Origin: a virus
Direction: 5' to 3' (one strand)
DNA length: 27,153 nt
IMG/VR virus record: IMGVR_UViG_3300025769_010767
Location: 1 to 27,153 of that record
Below are positions 18,737-27,141 of this stretch, one piece after another. The notes beneath the pieces are model-generated. The model searched no databases and was not told the DNA's origin. It worked only from the letters and a program-made list of their open reading frames with translations. A program made the position numbers and the translations under genes. The stretch's first letter is position 1. Every line of letters starts with the position of its first letter.

Positions 18737-19762
18737 TTATAAACATTTACCATTAATTATTCTAAAGTTATCGACTTGAAATGTACCATCTTCAAAGCTC
18801 TCAACCGTTGCAGCTCCGTGATTCCATTTGATGTAAGCCAAAGGTGAATAGTCAGGTGTTAACGTACATAAACAACCTGTACTAAAAACGCCTATTTTAT
18901 CCCCTTTACCTGTGCCTTGATGGTGTGTACTTGTTTGGTGAAAATGCCCTAACATAGTACTGCAAAGCATTTTGTTAAACATACCTTTTGCAGGGTTTAC
19001 AGGTGAATAAGTGCCGTATATTTCGTGACCGTGCATGATAGTTAATTTGCCCAACCTTGCTATTCTTGAATCGCTTATGTAGGTTATGTTGTTTGTTGCC
19101 AATTCTAAAACATTTTCTAAATCAAATGTATTTAAGTGGCTTAACTTATCGGCATTTTTCCAAAGGTGTAAACGCCATCTATTCTCATGATTGCCAAACT
19201 TGTAATAAACTTTATCAAATAAAGTATTAACGTAATTTAAAAATTGCTTTGTTTGGTTGATTTCGGTTTCTATTGTGAAAGTTTTAATAAGTCGCGGGTC
19301 AGTAGTAAATCGAGTTGTCCAATAGTTATCCATAACATCGCCGTTTAGATACAACTCGGTGCAACCTTGTTCAATGCCATAATCTAAAGCACTTTGCAGG
19401 GCTAGTTCATCGTGAAATGGTAGATGTATATCAGATAAAACTAAGTATTTTTTACCTGTTGGCAAAATAAAATCTTTTTTATCCTGCGCTAAACTATCAG
19501 GCAATTTGTTTGATTTTTGCCCGTGTTCAATAGTACTTTTTAAACTATAACCGCTTTTTACTTGCTCCCGTAATGTATCACCTTGCGCTCCTGTGTATTG
19601 CCTTATTAACGCTCTTACATCTTCGACATCTTTGAATAAATCAGGGTAGTCTTTAAAAATTAACCTTGCTAACCCTTTCTTTGAAACTTCCCCTTCGCGT
19701 AATTGCTCTTCATAATCTTTAACAAATTGCAATACAATTTCGCCTTTTTGTGACTTCGGCAT
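18737..19762 (-). CDS. Calcineurin-like metallophosphoesterase
   Basis: A 341-residue enzyme. Metal-binding motifs in order: SDIHLPFHD (110-118, D111/H113), NGDVMD (140-145), FGNHENR (189-195), TIMHGHE (241-247) and LGHFHQT (271-277). These are the five blocks of the calcineurin-like phosphoesterase fold, which hydrolyses phosphate esters with two metal ions. The N-terminal 95 residues form a separate charged, possibly HTH-like region (KKGLARLIFKDYPDLFKDVED). The substrate (nucleotide, DNA end or other) cannot be read from sequence. It is the first gene of an operon of small membrane proteins and has a weak boxed promoter. Confidence 0.88.
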   Translation of the reverse strand: MPKSQKGEIVLQFVKDYEEQLREGEVSKKGLARLIFKDYPDLFKDVEDVRALIRQYTGAQGDTLREQVKSGYSLKSTIEHGQKSNKLPDSLAQDKKDFILPTGKKYLVLSDIHLPFHDELALQSALDYGIEQGCTELYLNGDVMDNYWTTRFTTDPRLIKTFTIETEINQTKQFLNYVNTLFDKVYYKFGNHENRWRLHLWKNADKLSHLNTFDLENVLELATNNITYISDSRIARLGKLTIMHGHEIYGTYSPVNPAKGMFNKMLCSTMLGHFHQTSTHHQGTGKGDKIGVFSTGCLCTLTPDYSPLAYIKWNHGAATVESFEDGTFQVDNFRIINGKCL

Positions 19763-19784
19763 AGGTATTTATTTATAGTTAGTT

Positions 19785-19851
19785 CAAAATAAACTAAATG
19801 TGATACTATAAAAATCAATAATTCGACAAATAGCCGCATATTAAAGATTAA
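19785..19851 (-). promoter_or_regulatory. Weak boxed promoter of the metallophosphoesterase operon
   Basis: The -7 position reads TTATTTTG (19792-19785). Boxes TTTGTCGAA (19830-19822) and TTAATCTTT (19851-19843) are degenerate but in register (21 bp apart; 29 bp to the -7 element). The distal one covers the stop of the 71-aa gene. Confidence 0.5.
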
Positions 19852-20063
19852 TCGCCAAACTTTCGCTTTAAATACTTTCTTACAAAAAAAGAAACAGCCG
19901 TTAAAGCTATCGCACTACATACGCTTAAAAAAAAACCTAATATGCCGTTTATTATATCTTGTGTGCTAAAATATATAACATTAGCACCTACGCTACCTAC
20001 GCCTACATCCTTTAATTCATCTGCTAACTGAGCTTTTAGGTTTATAAGTTGCGATAACTTCAT
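19848..20063 (-). CDS. Small membrane protein (71 aa)
   Basis: A 71-residue protein with an N-terminal helix (LSQLINLKAQLADELKDVG), then a hydrophobic stretch IINGILGFFLSVCSAIALTA and a basic end FVRKYLKRKFGD. It looks like a one- or two-helix membrane protein at the end of the tail module. Function unknown. Confidence 0.66.
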   Translation of the reverse strand: MKLSQLINLKAQLADELKDVGVGSVGANVIYFSTQDIINGILGFFLSVCSAIALTAVSFFVRKYLKRKFGD

Positions 20064-20067
20064 TTTA

Positions 20068-20283
20068 TTATAATTCTGTTTTTACAAATTCGCTCGGCAA
20101 GCTTTCGGTTAATGTCATATCCATATGCTCATAGCTATCATGCTTAACAACCGCATAATTTTCGGCATTTTCAAAAGAGTGCAAAGGTGTTGCCCATGTA
20201 GATGTTGTACCATTGTATTGCTCACCATCATCAACCTTGGTGATGTAGTAGTGAACCTGTGATTTTGTGCCTGTGTAGTACAT
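20068..20283 (-). CDS. Hypothetical 71-aa protein at the end of the tail genes
   Basis: A Tyr/His-rich soluble protein (MYYTGTKSQVHYYITKVDDG) without known domain. It starts two bases after the stop of the 355-aa tail protein and is probably cotranscribed. It may be a small tail-associated protein. Confidence 0.65.
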   Translation of the reverse strand: MYYTGTKSQVHYYITKVDDGEQYNGTTSTWATPLHSFENAENYAVVKHDSYEHMDMTLTESLPSEFVKTEL

Positions 20284-20285
20284 GT

Positions 20286-21353
20286 TTAAAATATTGTGAA
20301 AAAGTCGTTAATATTATTTTCAATACTATTTACATTGCTTGTTTGGTCATTGTCATATATGACAATCTCTTGTTGCTTATTTTCTGCATAATTCGTAAAT
20401 ATATTTGAAAAACTACTCAATCTCATGGTATTCGAACCTGCGTTAATTGTGCCAATATTAGCGGCGGTATCATCTACATTTTGATTCGTGCTAAGGGTTG
20501 CTTGTGTGCTATTTTTGGTAAGTGTGAATAAATATTGTGCATTATTGCTTATTGCACTACCATTTAAGGAGATACTTCCTGTTGACGTCAATATTATTGA
20601 CCCGACTTTATTATTGCTATATCTTATACCATAACCGTTTGCAGTTGTTGATTCGGTATTCTCAACAATATTTTTGTTATTTTGGGTTACATCTGCTGTA
20701 GTAGTTACGGCGAATAAGAAACCATTTAAAGAGCCGTCAAGCGCATTAAATGATGTATTTTCTAAGAAGTGACTTGTGCCGTTGTAATTTATTGACGCTT
20801 TGCCATTTATCGTATTCAATACCCCACCGCTTAAAATCTGCGGCTGCGAACTTGCCGAACTTTGCGTGGCATTAGAAGAATTTCCGCTTTGGTCATACCA
20901 AGTAACAATGTAACCATCGTTACTCCCTATCCAACTGCCTAAGGTAGTGCCACCATCACTACTATTAAGACTTAACTCGTTGTTTTCATCGGGATAAAAA
21001 TCTTTTTCAGGTTGCCCACCTGTATCTTTTCTAATACGAACTAACGCTCCTGTATAATCAGTTTTAAGAAGTCTAACAGAATAAGCTGCTGCTGCGTTAG
21101 GGTATAAGTCTAATAAACCTTCAAAGCTTGCTAAATCAGCCGTTAAAGTACCATCACCACTAAAATCTACATCTAATAATTTAATAGCTTCTAAAGCTGC
21201 TGTAACCGTACCATTACTAACAAAATCAGCACTTAAATCTCGTAATATACCATCAAGCGCAGCCGTTATAGTTGCGTTACCTTGAAAACGCACACGAAGC
21301 CCGCTAACAAGGCTTTTTAATTTCGTTATTCCTAATCCTAATCCTAATGGCAT
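20286..21353 (-). CDS. Tail protein with arabinofuranosidase/concanavalin A-like domain
   Basis: A 355-residue protein. Residues about 22-82 hold three imperfect 20-residue repeats, each starting with F followed by G/N-rich turn and TAxL (for example FVSNGTVTAALEAI, then FSGDGTLTADLASF). From about residue 90, AYSVRLLKTDYTGALVRIRK, then GSWIGSNDGYIVTWYDQSGN and a beta-rich remainder resemble the alpha-L-arabinofuranosidase B-like/concanavalin A-like fold found in Bacteroidetes phage tail proteins. It is probably a host-recognition fibre or tail-tip protein that binds surface glycans; hydrolytic activity is not shown. It overlaps the fibre gene by one base pattern (TAATG). Confidence 0.75.
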   Translation of the reverse strand: MPLGLGLGITKLKSLVSGLRVRFQGNATITAALDGILRDLSADFVSNGTVTAALEAIKLLDVDFSGDGTLTADLASFEGLLDLYPNAAAAYSVRLLKTDYTGALVRIRKDTGGQPEKDFYPDENNELSLNSSDGGTTLGSWIGSNDGYIVTWYDQSGNSSNATQSSASSQPQILSGGVLNTINGKASINYNGTSHFLENTSFNALDGSLNGFLFAVTTTADVTQNNKNIVENTESTTANGYGIRYSNNKVGSIILTSTGSISLNGSAISNNAQYLFTLTKNSTQATLSTNQNVDDTAANIGTINAGSNTMRLSSFSNIFTNYAENKQQEIVIYDNDQTSNVNSIENNINDFFTIF

Positions 21354-21742
21354 TAGTCTATTTTAAAAGTCAAATTACTTGCACTAAATTTAACTTCATC
21401 GCCATTACTAATAGCTTTTGAGCTTGCTAAATCTTGTTGCGCTAATTGGTTGCCACCTGTTTGAGCATCATAAATAGCTGCTGCTACTGCTGTTGCACTA
21501 CCTACTGCCGAAGCCGTAAATGTTATATCTGCGCTATTAGACATTATTTGACCTGTGCCATCTGTTGTTATAGTTCCAAAAGTGATAGCCTGCCTGTTTG
21601 CGCTACCTGCAATAGTGTTTAGAATAGATGAATCACCGCTATCTAATAGGTCAACATACACCGTAGCAGGTGCAGCGGCAAAGGTTGTACCTTTTACCCA
21701 CTCTAATATTTCAGTTTCTAAATATGATGAAAGACTCGCCAT
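21353..21742 (-). CDS. Phage tail fibre-like protein (Gp80-like)
   Basis: A 129-residue beta-rich protein. The pattern YLETEILEWVKGTTF, VYVDLLDSGDS, ANRQAITFGT and AAIYDAQTGGNQLAQQDL followed by NGDEVKF resembles small phage tail fibre/receptor-binding accessory proteins (Gp80-like family). Likely a virion tail component. It has its own -7 box TAAATTTG at 21768-21761. Confidence 0.72.
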   Translation of the reverse strand: MASLSSYLETEILEWVKGTTFAAAPATVYVDLLDSGDSSILNTIAGSANRQAITFGTITTDGTGQIMSNSADITFTASAVGSATAVAAAIYDAQTGGNQLAQQDLASSKAISNGDEVKFSASNLTFKID

Positions 21743-21760
21743 TTTATTATTCTTTTGTTA

Positions 21761-21768
21761 CAAATTTA
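21761..21768 (-). promoter_or_regulatory. Unboxed promoter -7 element of the tail-fibre genes
   Basis: TAAATTTG, identical to the one before the tail tube gene, overlaps the stop of the baseplate gene. A short A-rich leader leads to the ATG at 21742. No boxes upstream. Confidence 0.5.
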
Positions 21769-24075
21769 ACTAATCAATTTATAATATACTTTAATCAAAA
21801 AATCATAATCACCTGTTGCATCTGCATTTATGTCAAATAATAATGCTTCATTATCCCATAATTTAGCATCATTACCTGTTAACCTTCGCGCTGTACCGTT
21901 GTTAATACTATCTAATAAGTTAGTGCTATCTACTACCGTTGTGGTTTCAGATGCGAAATATATTTGTGCGCCTGCTGTTGCGTAAGGTGTTGTTCCGCTT
22001 GTAGGTGTTATAGTTACGTGGGTAACATCTATTAGACTTCCTGAACCTTGTCCACTTAATATAGTTGTTCCTGTTTGCCCTGATGCTATCATTCCGCTTG
22101 TTAACTCAAACTCAACTACGCCATCTATTTGCGCTGCCCCTTCTGTTATTTCTACACCGCCCACACTTCCATTAGGTAAATCACTTTCGTTAGCATTTGC
22201 CGTTGGTCTGCTAAATAATTGCCTTCGCCTTATTAGTTTTGTTTGTGATGTAATACCGCTTAAATCTGCATCTATTCGCCACCATCTACCATTCCAAGTA
22301 TTAGAAATTAAATCTTGTGTACAATTTAAAAATAGGTAAAACTCACTATTAAAACTAAGCCTTGCGCTAAAGCTCTCACTGCAATAAATAGTACCATCAT
22401 ATAATTTTAAAGGTTCGTGATAATAACCTTGTATTGTTTCAACTGTTAAATCTAATATTCTTTGGTAGCTTCCACTATTACCTATTCGCCATGAATCACT
22501 CTTACTAATAGTGCCACTTGTACCGCTTGATTTTACCCATATTTTACCTGTTTGAAGTTCACCATCTGCGATATTAGTTTTACCTTGATTTAATACTTCA
22601 TTATCGCCTATGCTTGCGTTTGTTGTAGTTGCGTAAAATATCTCTGCATCAGCATAAAACTCGCCATCTTCAAGGCTTACAGAGCTTGCCATTGTCCATG
22701 TTTCAGAAGTTGCGCTTGTATTACTATAAGTGCTACTTAAAGGGCTTAATAACTTTCTTTGCAATGTGTCAAAATAACACCTAATTGTTATATCACCATC
22801 AGCAGGTAACTCTGTTGTTATTATGTTAAAATTACCACTTGCACTATATACACCATCTGTTATAGATAACCCACCTTCAGGCTTAGTTATTATTTCATAT
22901 TGGCTGCTTGATGTTTGCCATTGTTGACCATCCCAATAATAATTAGTACCACCGCTTGCAGCTACTTTTATTTCTACATAAAGTATCGCTCTATAATTAT
23001 ATAAAACACTTAAATTATTTCCTGCAATAAAAGTATAATCGCCTGATACATTTAACCCTACATCATTTATTATAGCTAAATAGCCTACATCTTGCGCTGC
23101 GTTAGATGAATCGGTAAAATTGAACTGCCCAAAATCACGAGTTAAAAACAATCGCTCATAATCAATCTCACACCTTTTTATAGCGGGTAGATAATTGAAT
23201 TGATTATTAGCTGCCCTTGCATTATTTATATCCGTATTTGTTGCAAGTGTAAAATCTCTATTTGCGCTTGCCGTTGTGCTTAGTTGCGTGTAATTATAAG
23301 CGTATGCAACTTCCTTAAATGTAGCATCTTCACGCTCTACATATTGCTCAAATCTATAAGCCCCACCTGCTAAATATAATCGCGCTCCATACGTTACACA
23401 TATTTGGCTCAATACTTCCCATGCTGTTATGTATTCGCGCTCCCAATACTCATTAAATATATTCCATACTCTAACATCTACAAAAGCCAAACTTAAAGGG
23501 TCAATAGTTGCGCCATAGGTCATGCTATCTTCCCAATAATCGCAACTCGTAACTAAAAAAGGGTCACTTGTTGTTAGCAAACTTTGTAAGCCACTTTTTG
23601 CTAAACATTGAATTATTAGTTTTTGAAATGGTGTAGTTTGAGCTGCATCGCTATTAGAGTTATTATATTGAGAAGTCTTTAATTTGCTTAGACCATCAAC
23701 CGCAGTTATTTTATATTGATAAGGTTGCGATGCTTCTTGCTCTTCTGTTATATCTTGAATAATCCAACCAAACCATTCTAATTCATAACCGCTGCCTGTG
23801 TCTTTGTATAATAATACACGATATGTTTGTTGTTGCGATTGAACTAAAGAAGGTATAAAGGTGCTATTAAAATAACCGCCTTCATTCCAACAAGTAAACT
23901 CTAATGTAGAACTAATAATTTGACCTGTGGGTTTGTCTGTTTCAGGGTTATATCTTAGCTGTGCGCTTGCTACTTTAAAAGTATTTGATGTTGGAGTTCC
24001 GCTTGCTTCATCAATCTCAATTTTATAACTAATATCACCGTGCGAATCCCATTCACTTGTTAGTATTACTGCCAT
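21766..24075 (-). CDS. Large baseplate/tail-tip protein
   Basis: A 769-residue protein directly after the tape measure gene, the position of distal tail or baseplate hub proteins. The N-terminal part has YRVLLYKDTGSGYELEWFGWI and YKITAVDGLSKLKTSQY, seen in Bacteroidetes phage tail proteins; residues from about 220 (WEVLSQICVTYGARLYLAGG) recall the tail-associated protein fold that precedes adsorption domains. The C-terminal half is beta-rich, Ser/Thr-rich (GSLIDVTHVTITPTSGT). Assigned by position, size and these blocks; no catalytic motif is visible. Confidence 0.75.
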   Translation of the reverse strand: MAVILTSEWDSHGDISYKIEIDEASGTPTSNTFKVASAQLRYNPETDKPTGQIISSTLEFTCWNEGGYFNSTFIPSLVQSQQQTYRVLLYKDTGSGYELEWFGWIIQDITEEQEASQPYQYKITAVDGLSKLKTSQYNNSNSDAAQTTPFQKLIIQCLAKSGLQSLLTTSDPFLVTSCDYWEDSMTYGATIDPLSLAFVDVRVWNIFNEYWEREYITAWEVLSQICVTYGARLYLAGGAYRFEQYVEREDATFKEVAYAYNYTQLSTTASANRDFTLATNTDINNARAANNQFNYLPAIKRCEIDYERLFLTRDFGQFNFTDSSNAAQDVGYLAIINDVGLNVSGDYTFIAGNNLSVLYNYRAILYVEIKVAASGGTNYYWDGQQWQTSSSQYEIITKPEGGLSITDGVYSASGNFNIITTELPADGDITIRCYFDTLQRKLLSPLSSTYSNTSATSETWTMASSVSLEDGEFYADAEIFYATTTNASIGDNEVLNQGKTNIADGELQTGKIWVKSSGTSGTISKSDSWRIGNSGSYQRILDLTVETIQGYYHEPLKLYDGTIYCSESFSARLSFNSEFYLFLNCTQDLISNTWNGRWWRIDADLSGITSQTKLIRRRQLFSRPTANANESDLPNGSVGGVEITEGAAQIDGVVEFELTSGMIASGQTGTTILSGQGSGSLIDVTHVTITPTSGTTPYATAGAQIYFASETTTVVDSTNLLDSINNGTARRLTGNDAKLWDNEALLFDINADATGDYDFLIKVYYKLIS

Positions 24076-26070
24076 TTACCTTAATCTATTATTAGTCCTT
24101 TGCGCACGTTCTAAAACTATTCTAAGGTCATTACCTGCTATTTGAGTTATTAACCTTTCATTGCCACCCCCACCCCTGTTAATCATTCCAAATAGGTTAG
24201 CTTGTTGGCTTCTGTTTAATATCATCTCACCGCTATTAACTCGTGCCATTACCCTATCACCGCTAAAAGATGAGCCGTTAACTATACCACCGTTGGCAAA
24301 TGCGGGTGCGCTGCTTAATACTTGCTTTGCGCTTGCTATTCCACTTAATACTGCTGCTGTACCTGCACCAATAGCAGGTATATTTGCAGGAAATGGTAAG
24401 CCTGCTCCCGCTTGAACTGCTTTAGCTAAACCTATTGCAGTATTAGCTGCTATTTCAAACAATGCAAAGCCCCTACTCTCGCCTGCTATCATGCCCAAAG
24501 AACTTACAATACTTTGAGCTGTGCCATTGGTAACAGTTTCTAAAGATTTCGTAGCTAATTCAGCCGCTTTTACATTATTAATATATTCGTTCCATGCTTC
24601 GTGGTCAATTTCTGCTACTCCCCTTGTAGGACTTGGCGCACCACCGCCCAAAGTTGCTGTACTACCTGCCCCTATTGTGGCTATTGATGCACCACCTGCA
24701 CCGCCTGTTATTTTTTTGGCTACTTCGCCCGCTTGTTCAACTGCCTTTGTTGCTTCTTCTGCATTATCTTTTACTAACCCTAACGCCACCGCTGCATTAG
24801 TAAAAGACTCAGCTAAACTGCCCCACTCACCCGTTACAGGTTCTATAACACTTTTGCTATCTTCTAAAGTGGTTAATACACTTTTTAAAGGGTTTTCAAA
24901 ATGTATGCCTACTTTTTCACCTAACCAAATTAAACCATCTACAAAAGTGCTAAGGTTTCTTAAAGTAACTTTTACAAAATCAATTGCAAAGTTTTTAATC
25001 ATTTTAAATGCGTTAATCATGTGCTGACTAACAATATTCCAATTATCCCATAAATAAACGGCTGCGGTTGCTAAAGCTAATACGGCTGCTGTTATAATAG
25101 CTATTAACGGGTTTGTTACTACAACTAATCTTAATGCAGCAAAAGCTCCTTTTGTAGCTAAAACAGCACCCTTTACCATTATAAACCCCTTTACCATTGC
25201 GCTTAACCCTAATAATAGAGGACCTATACCTGCGGCTAATGCAGCAACTACTAAAATAATATTTTGCGCTCTTTCTGTTAAATTGCCAAATGCTTGAACC
25301 GCTTTATTGACCTTAGTTATTAACCCTGTAAATAATGGTAATATATTTTCACCGAACTCTTGCCCTAACTGTTTTAGGCTTTCTTGGAATATCCGCATTT
25401 GGTTAGCAGCTCCACCACCTGTACGCTCAAAGTCACCTTGTGCGTTTACCGTTTTACTTAAAACATAATTATAACGAAGTTGCACCTTTTCGGCTTCGCT
25501 CATCGCCTTTAAGTTTTTAGTCATGCCCTGTTCTAATGCAAACGCTTCTAAGTTTGCTTGGGTCATTACTATACCTAAGTTTTTAAGGCTTTCTGTTTCT
25601 CCTGTAAATATTGATTTTAAGGCTGTTTCTGCTACGTCTAAGCGTATGTTTTTAAAGGATGCTAAATCACCTGCAAGCCCTACTAATTGCGTTGACATAT
25701 TAGCCGCTGCACCTTGGCTAATACCCATACTTGTAGCCATATCACCAAACAAAGCAGCCATATCTAATGCGCTACCTTCGGCAATACCAAAACTTGTTAA
25801 GGTTGTTTTTGCAAAGTCTTTTACTACATTAGATGCACCGCCAAAAGCTACTTCAACTTTATTTGCTGACTCTTCAAAATCAGATGCCATTTTAATAGCT
25901 GCACCGCCTGCCGCTACTATTGGCAATGTAAGCCCAATTGATAGACTTTTACCAACATCACGCATACCATTAGCCGCCTTTTGCGCTCTTGATACCGCTT
26001 GGTCTAAAGCCCTGTCAAATTCTTTAAGGTTGGCTTTTATCTGAACTATTAGCGATGTAGATTCTGCCAT
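24076..26070 (-). CDS. Tape measure protein
   Basis: A 664-residue protein. The N-terminus is helical (LKEFDRALDQAVSRAQKAANGM), with a segment VTLRNLSTFVDGLIWLGEKVG and a central hydrophobic stretch (residues about 265-345: IILVVAALAAGIGPLLLGLS and IAIITAAVLALATAAVYLWD) typical of tape measure proteins. A Gly/Ala-rich loop (TGGAGGASIATIGAGS) precedes the C-terminal part ending LQIxLERAQRTNNRLR-like basic helix. Tape measure length sets tail length; at 1.5 A per residue this suggests a tail of about 100 nm (inference). It follows the tail chaperone pair and overlaps the second by 22 bases. Confidence 0.92.
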   Translation of the reverse strand: MAESTSLIVQIKANLKEFDRALDQAVSRAQKAANGMRDVGKSLSIGLTLPIVAAGGAAIKMASDFEESANKVEVAFGGASNVVKDFAKTTLTSFGIAEGSALDMAALFGDMATSMGISQGAAANMSTQLVGLAGDLASFKNIRLDVAETALKSIFTGETESLKNLGIVMTQANLEAFALEQGMTKNLKAMSEAEKVQLRYNYVLSKTVNAQGDFERTGGGAANQMRIFQESLKQLGQEFGENILPLFTGLITKVNKAVQAFGNLTERAQNIILVVAALAAGIGPLLLGLSAMVKGFIMVKGAVLATKGAFAALRLVVVTNPLIAIITAAVLALATAAVYLWDNWNIVSQHMINAFKMIKNFAIDFVKVTLRNLSTFVDGLIWLGEKVGIHFENPLKSVLTTLEDSKSVIEPVTGEWGSLAESFTNAAVALGLVKDNAEEATKAVEQAGEVAKKITGGAGGASIATIGAGSTATLGGGAPSPTRGVAEIDHEAWNEYINNVKAAELATKSLETVTNGTAQSIVSSLGMIAGESRGFALFEIAANTAIGLAKAVQAGAGLPFPANIPAIGAGTAAVLSGIASAKQVLSSAPAFANGGIVNGSSFSGDRVMARVNSGEMILNRSQQANLFGMINRGGGGNERLITQIAGNDLRIVLERAQRTNNRLR

Positions 26071-26369
26071 CGGGCTTTTATTTTATTAGCTTTCTTTATA
26101 AACTCATGCCTACTCACATTAGGCTTTAACACCTTCTTTTGCCTATCAAAACTCAATTCAATAATATCGCTTGGCTTCAAGTTTTTACCCTTTCTTAAAT
26201 GTGGCTGCATTACACTCCACATTATTAAACGGCTATTATGTAATTCAAACTCTTTAGCCTTCGACCTACCTTCGGCATAACACCAATACTCATTAAGGGT
26301 CATTGCCCAAAATTGCTCAGGCAACAACCCTATTTCTAATGCTTCACGGTATAAATTACCGAAAGTTAT
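26049..26369 (-). CDS. Tail assembly chaperone, frameshifted second part (GT-like)
   Basis: This frame has no ATG before residue M of WAMTLNEYW and is open only from the A9 run, so it is probably made only by -1 frameshifting from the upstream gene. The frameshifted peptide continues as ITFGNLYREALEIGLLPEQF then WAMTLNEYWCYAEGRS, which matches the T-type tail assembly chaperone signature (LYREAL...FW.MT..EY). The joined product is about 221 residues: 115 from the upstream gene plus 106. The ratio of the two products controls tail assembly around the tape measure protein. It ends overlapping the tape measure gene. Confidence 0.85.
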   Translation of the reverse strand: MTFGNLYREALEIGLLPEQFWAMTLNEYWCYAEGRSKAKEFELHNSRLIMWSVMQPHLRKGKNLKPSDIIELSFDRQKKVLKPNVSRHEFIKKANKIKARWQNLHR

Positions 26370-26377
26370 TTTTTTTT
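26347..26377 (-). promoter_or_regulatory. Programmed -1 frameshift site (slippery A9 run with stem-loop)
   Basis: The minus-strand run of nine As (26377-26369) contains A AAA AAA in the zero frame, followed by the stop TAA. The -1 frame has a TAA at 26378-26376, so the shift must occur within the run. A stem-loop CGGTA-ATTTA-TACCG (26361-26347) begins 7 bases after the run, the usual spacing for a stimulator. Confidence 0.82.
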
Positions 26378-26713
26378 ATTCTCAGGGCTTTTAGCTTGGG
26401 CTTCTCCCAACTTTTCGCCAAATAGTTCTACTTCTTGCAACTTGGCAACAATTCCGCTAAGTTCATCTTGCTTAATTTCACTAAACAAGTTTGTAAACTT
26501 TGCTTTATTATAATCGAAATCAGTATCTTTTAAATCTGCGTATGCCTTACAAGCATAATAGATTAAATCACTAATCTCAAAAATATTACCTTTTGCGAGT
26601 ACATCGCCTAATTGCGTTAAGTCTAACTTTTTAGCTTCGCAATAATACCTAAAGGCTAATAAACAAAACTGCCCCTTAACCTTATGTTTTTTTAACTCAA
26701 ATATGCCTGTCAT
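26366..26713 (-). CDS. Tail assembly chaperone, first part (G-like)
   Basis: A 115-residue helical protein ending in SPENKKK. It lies between the tail tube and tape measure genes, where G-type tail assembly chaperones are found. The composition (KGNIFEISDLIYYACKAYAD, then LSGIVAKLQEVELFGEKLGE) is helical, compatible with the family, although no named motif is definitive. The terminal Lys codons form the slippery site, so the protein is made alone or as a fusion with the downstream frame. Five bases follow the tail tube gene. Confidence 0.78.
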   Translation of the reverse strand: MTGIFELKKHKVKGQFCLLAFRYYCEAKKLDLTQLGDVLAKGNIFEISDLIYYACKAYADLKDTDFDYNKAKFTNLFSEIKQDELSGIVAKLQEVELFGEKLGEAQAKSPENKKK

Positions 26714-26717
26714 GCTC

Positions 26718-27119
26718 TTATGTATTATCAGCTACTGTTAATGTTCCATCGCCTGTAAATGATGCGCTAAAACTAACAGGTGATTCCATTTCTGCGCTAA
26801 ATTCTACATTGCTTAAATAAGCTGTACCTGTAAAATCTACATCGCCTGCTGTTGAGCTATCAAATACAATTGTAAAACTTGAACGGTTTACAATTTCATC
26901 AGCTAATGATTTTACATCGTAAGTATCGGTAGGGTCATAAAGTCCTTCAAATGAACCTTCCCAACTTCTTAAACCCGCTAATACTTCTCGCCAACCGCCT
27001 GAGCCTTTGGTAGTTGCTTCGGGTAAGTCTTGGTTAATTGTTATACTTGCATTAGTTGTAGAACCAACGGTAACACCATCGATATCTACAAGGTATAACG
27101 TTCCGTTTATTTTTGCCAT
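26718..27119 (-). CDS. Major tail (tail tube) protein
   Basis: A 133-residue protein. The stretch SITINQDLPEATTKGSGGWREVLAGLRSWEGSFEG is typical of TP901-1-like major tail proteins, in which DLPEATTK and RSWEGS form the conserved core of the tube subunit. The C-terminus SFTGDGTLTV resembles the F-GDGTLT repeats of the downstream tail protein. It forms the stacked rings of the tail tube. A -7 box TAAATTTG (27141-27134) lies just upstream; anything farther is outside the window. Confidence 0.85.
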   Translation of the reverse strand: MAKINGTLYLVDIDGVTVGSTTNASITINQDLPEATTKGSGGWREVLAGLRSWEGSFEGLYDPTDTYDVKSLADEIVNRSSFTIVFDSSTAGDVDFTGTAYLSNVEFSAEMESPVSFSASFTGDGTLTVADNT

Positions 27120-27133
27120 GATATTATTTTTTA

Positions 27134-27141
27134 CAAATTTA
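27134..27141 (-). promoter_or_regulatory. Promoter -7 element before the tail tube gene
   Basis: TAAATTTG matches TAnnTTTG and is identical to the box before the tail-fibre gene. Any upstream element lies beyond the window end, so its class cannot be decided. Confidence 0.45.

Noticed and set aside
24161-26044. Long plus-strand open frames antisense to the tape measure gene
   Set aside because: They mirror a strongly supported minus-strand gene, have biased Pro/Ala/Ser composition and no promoter or family match.
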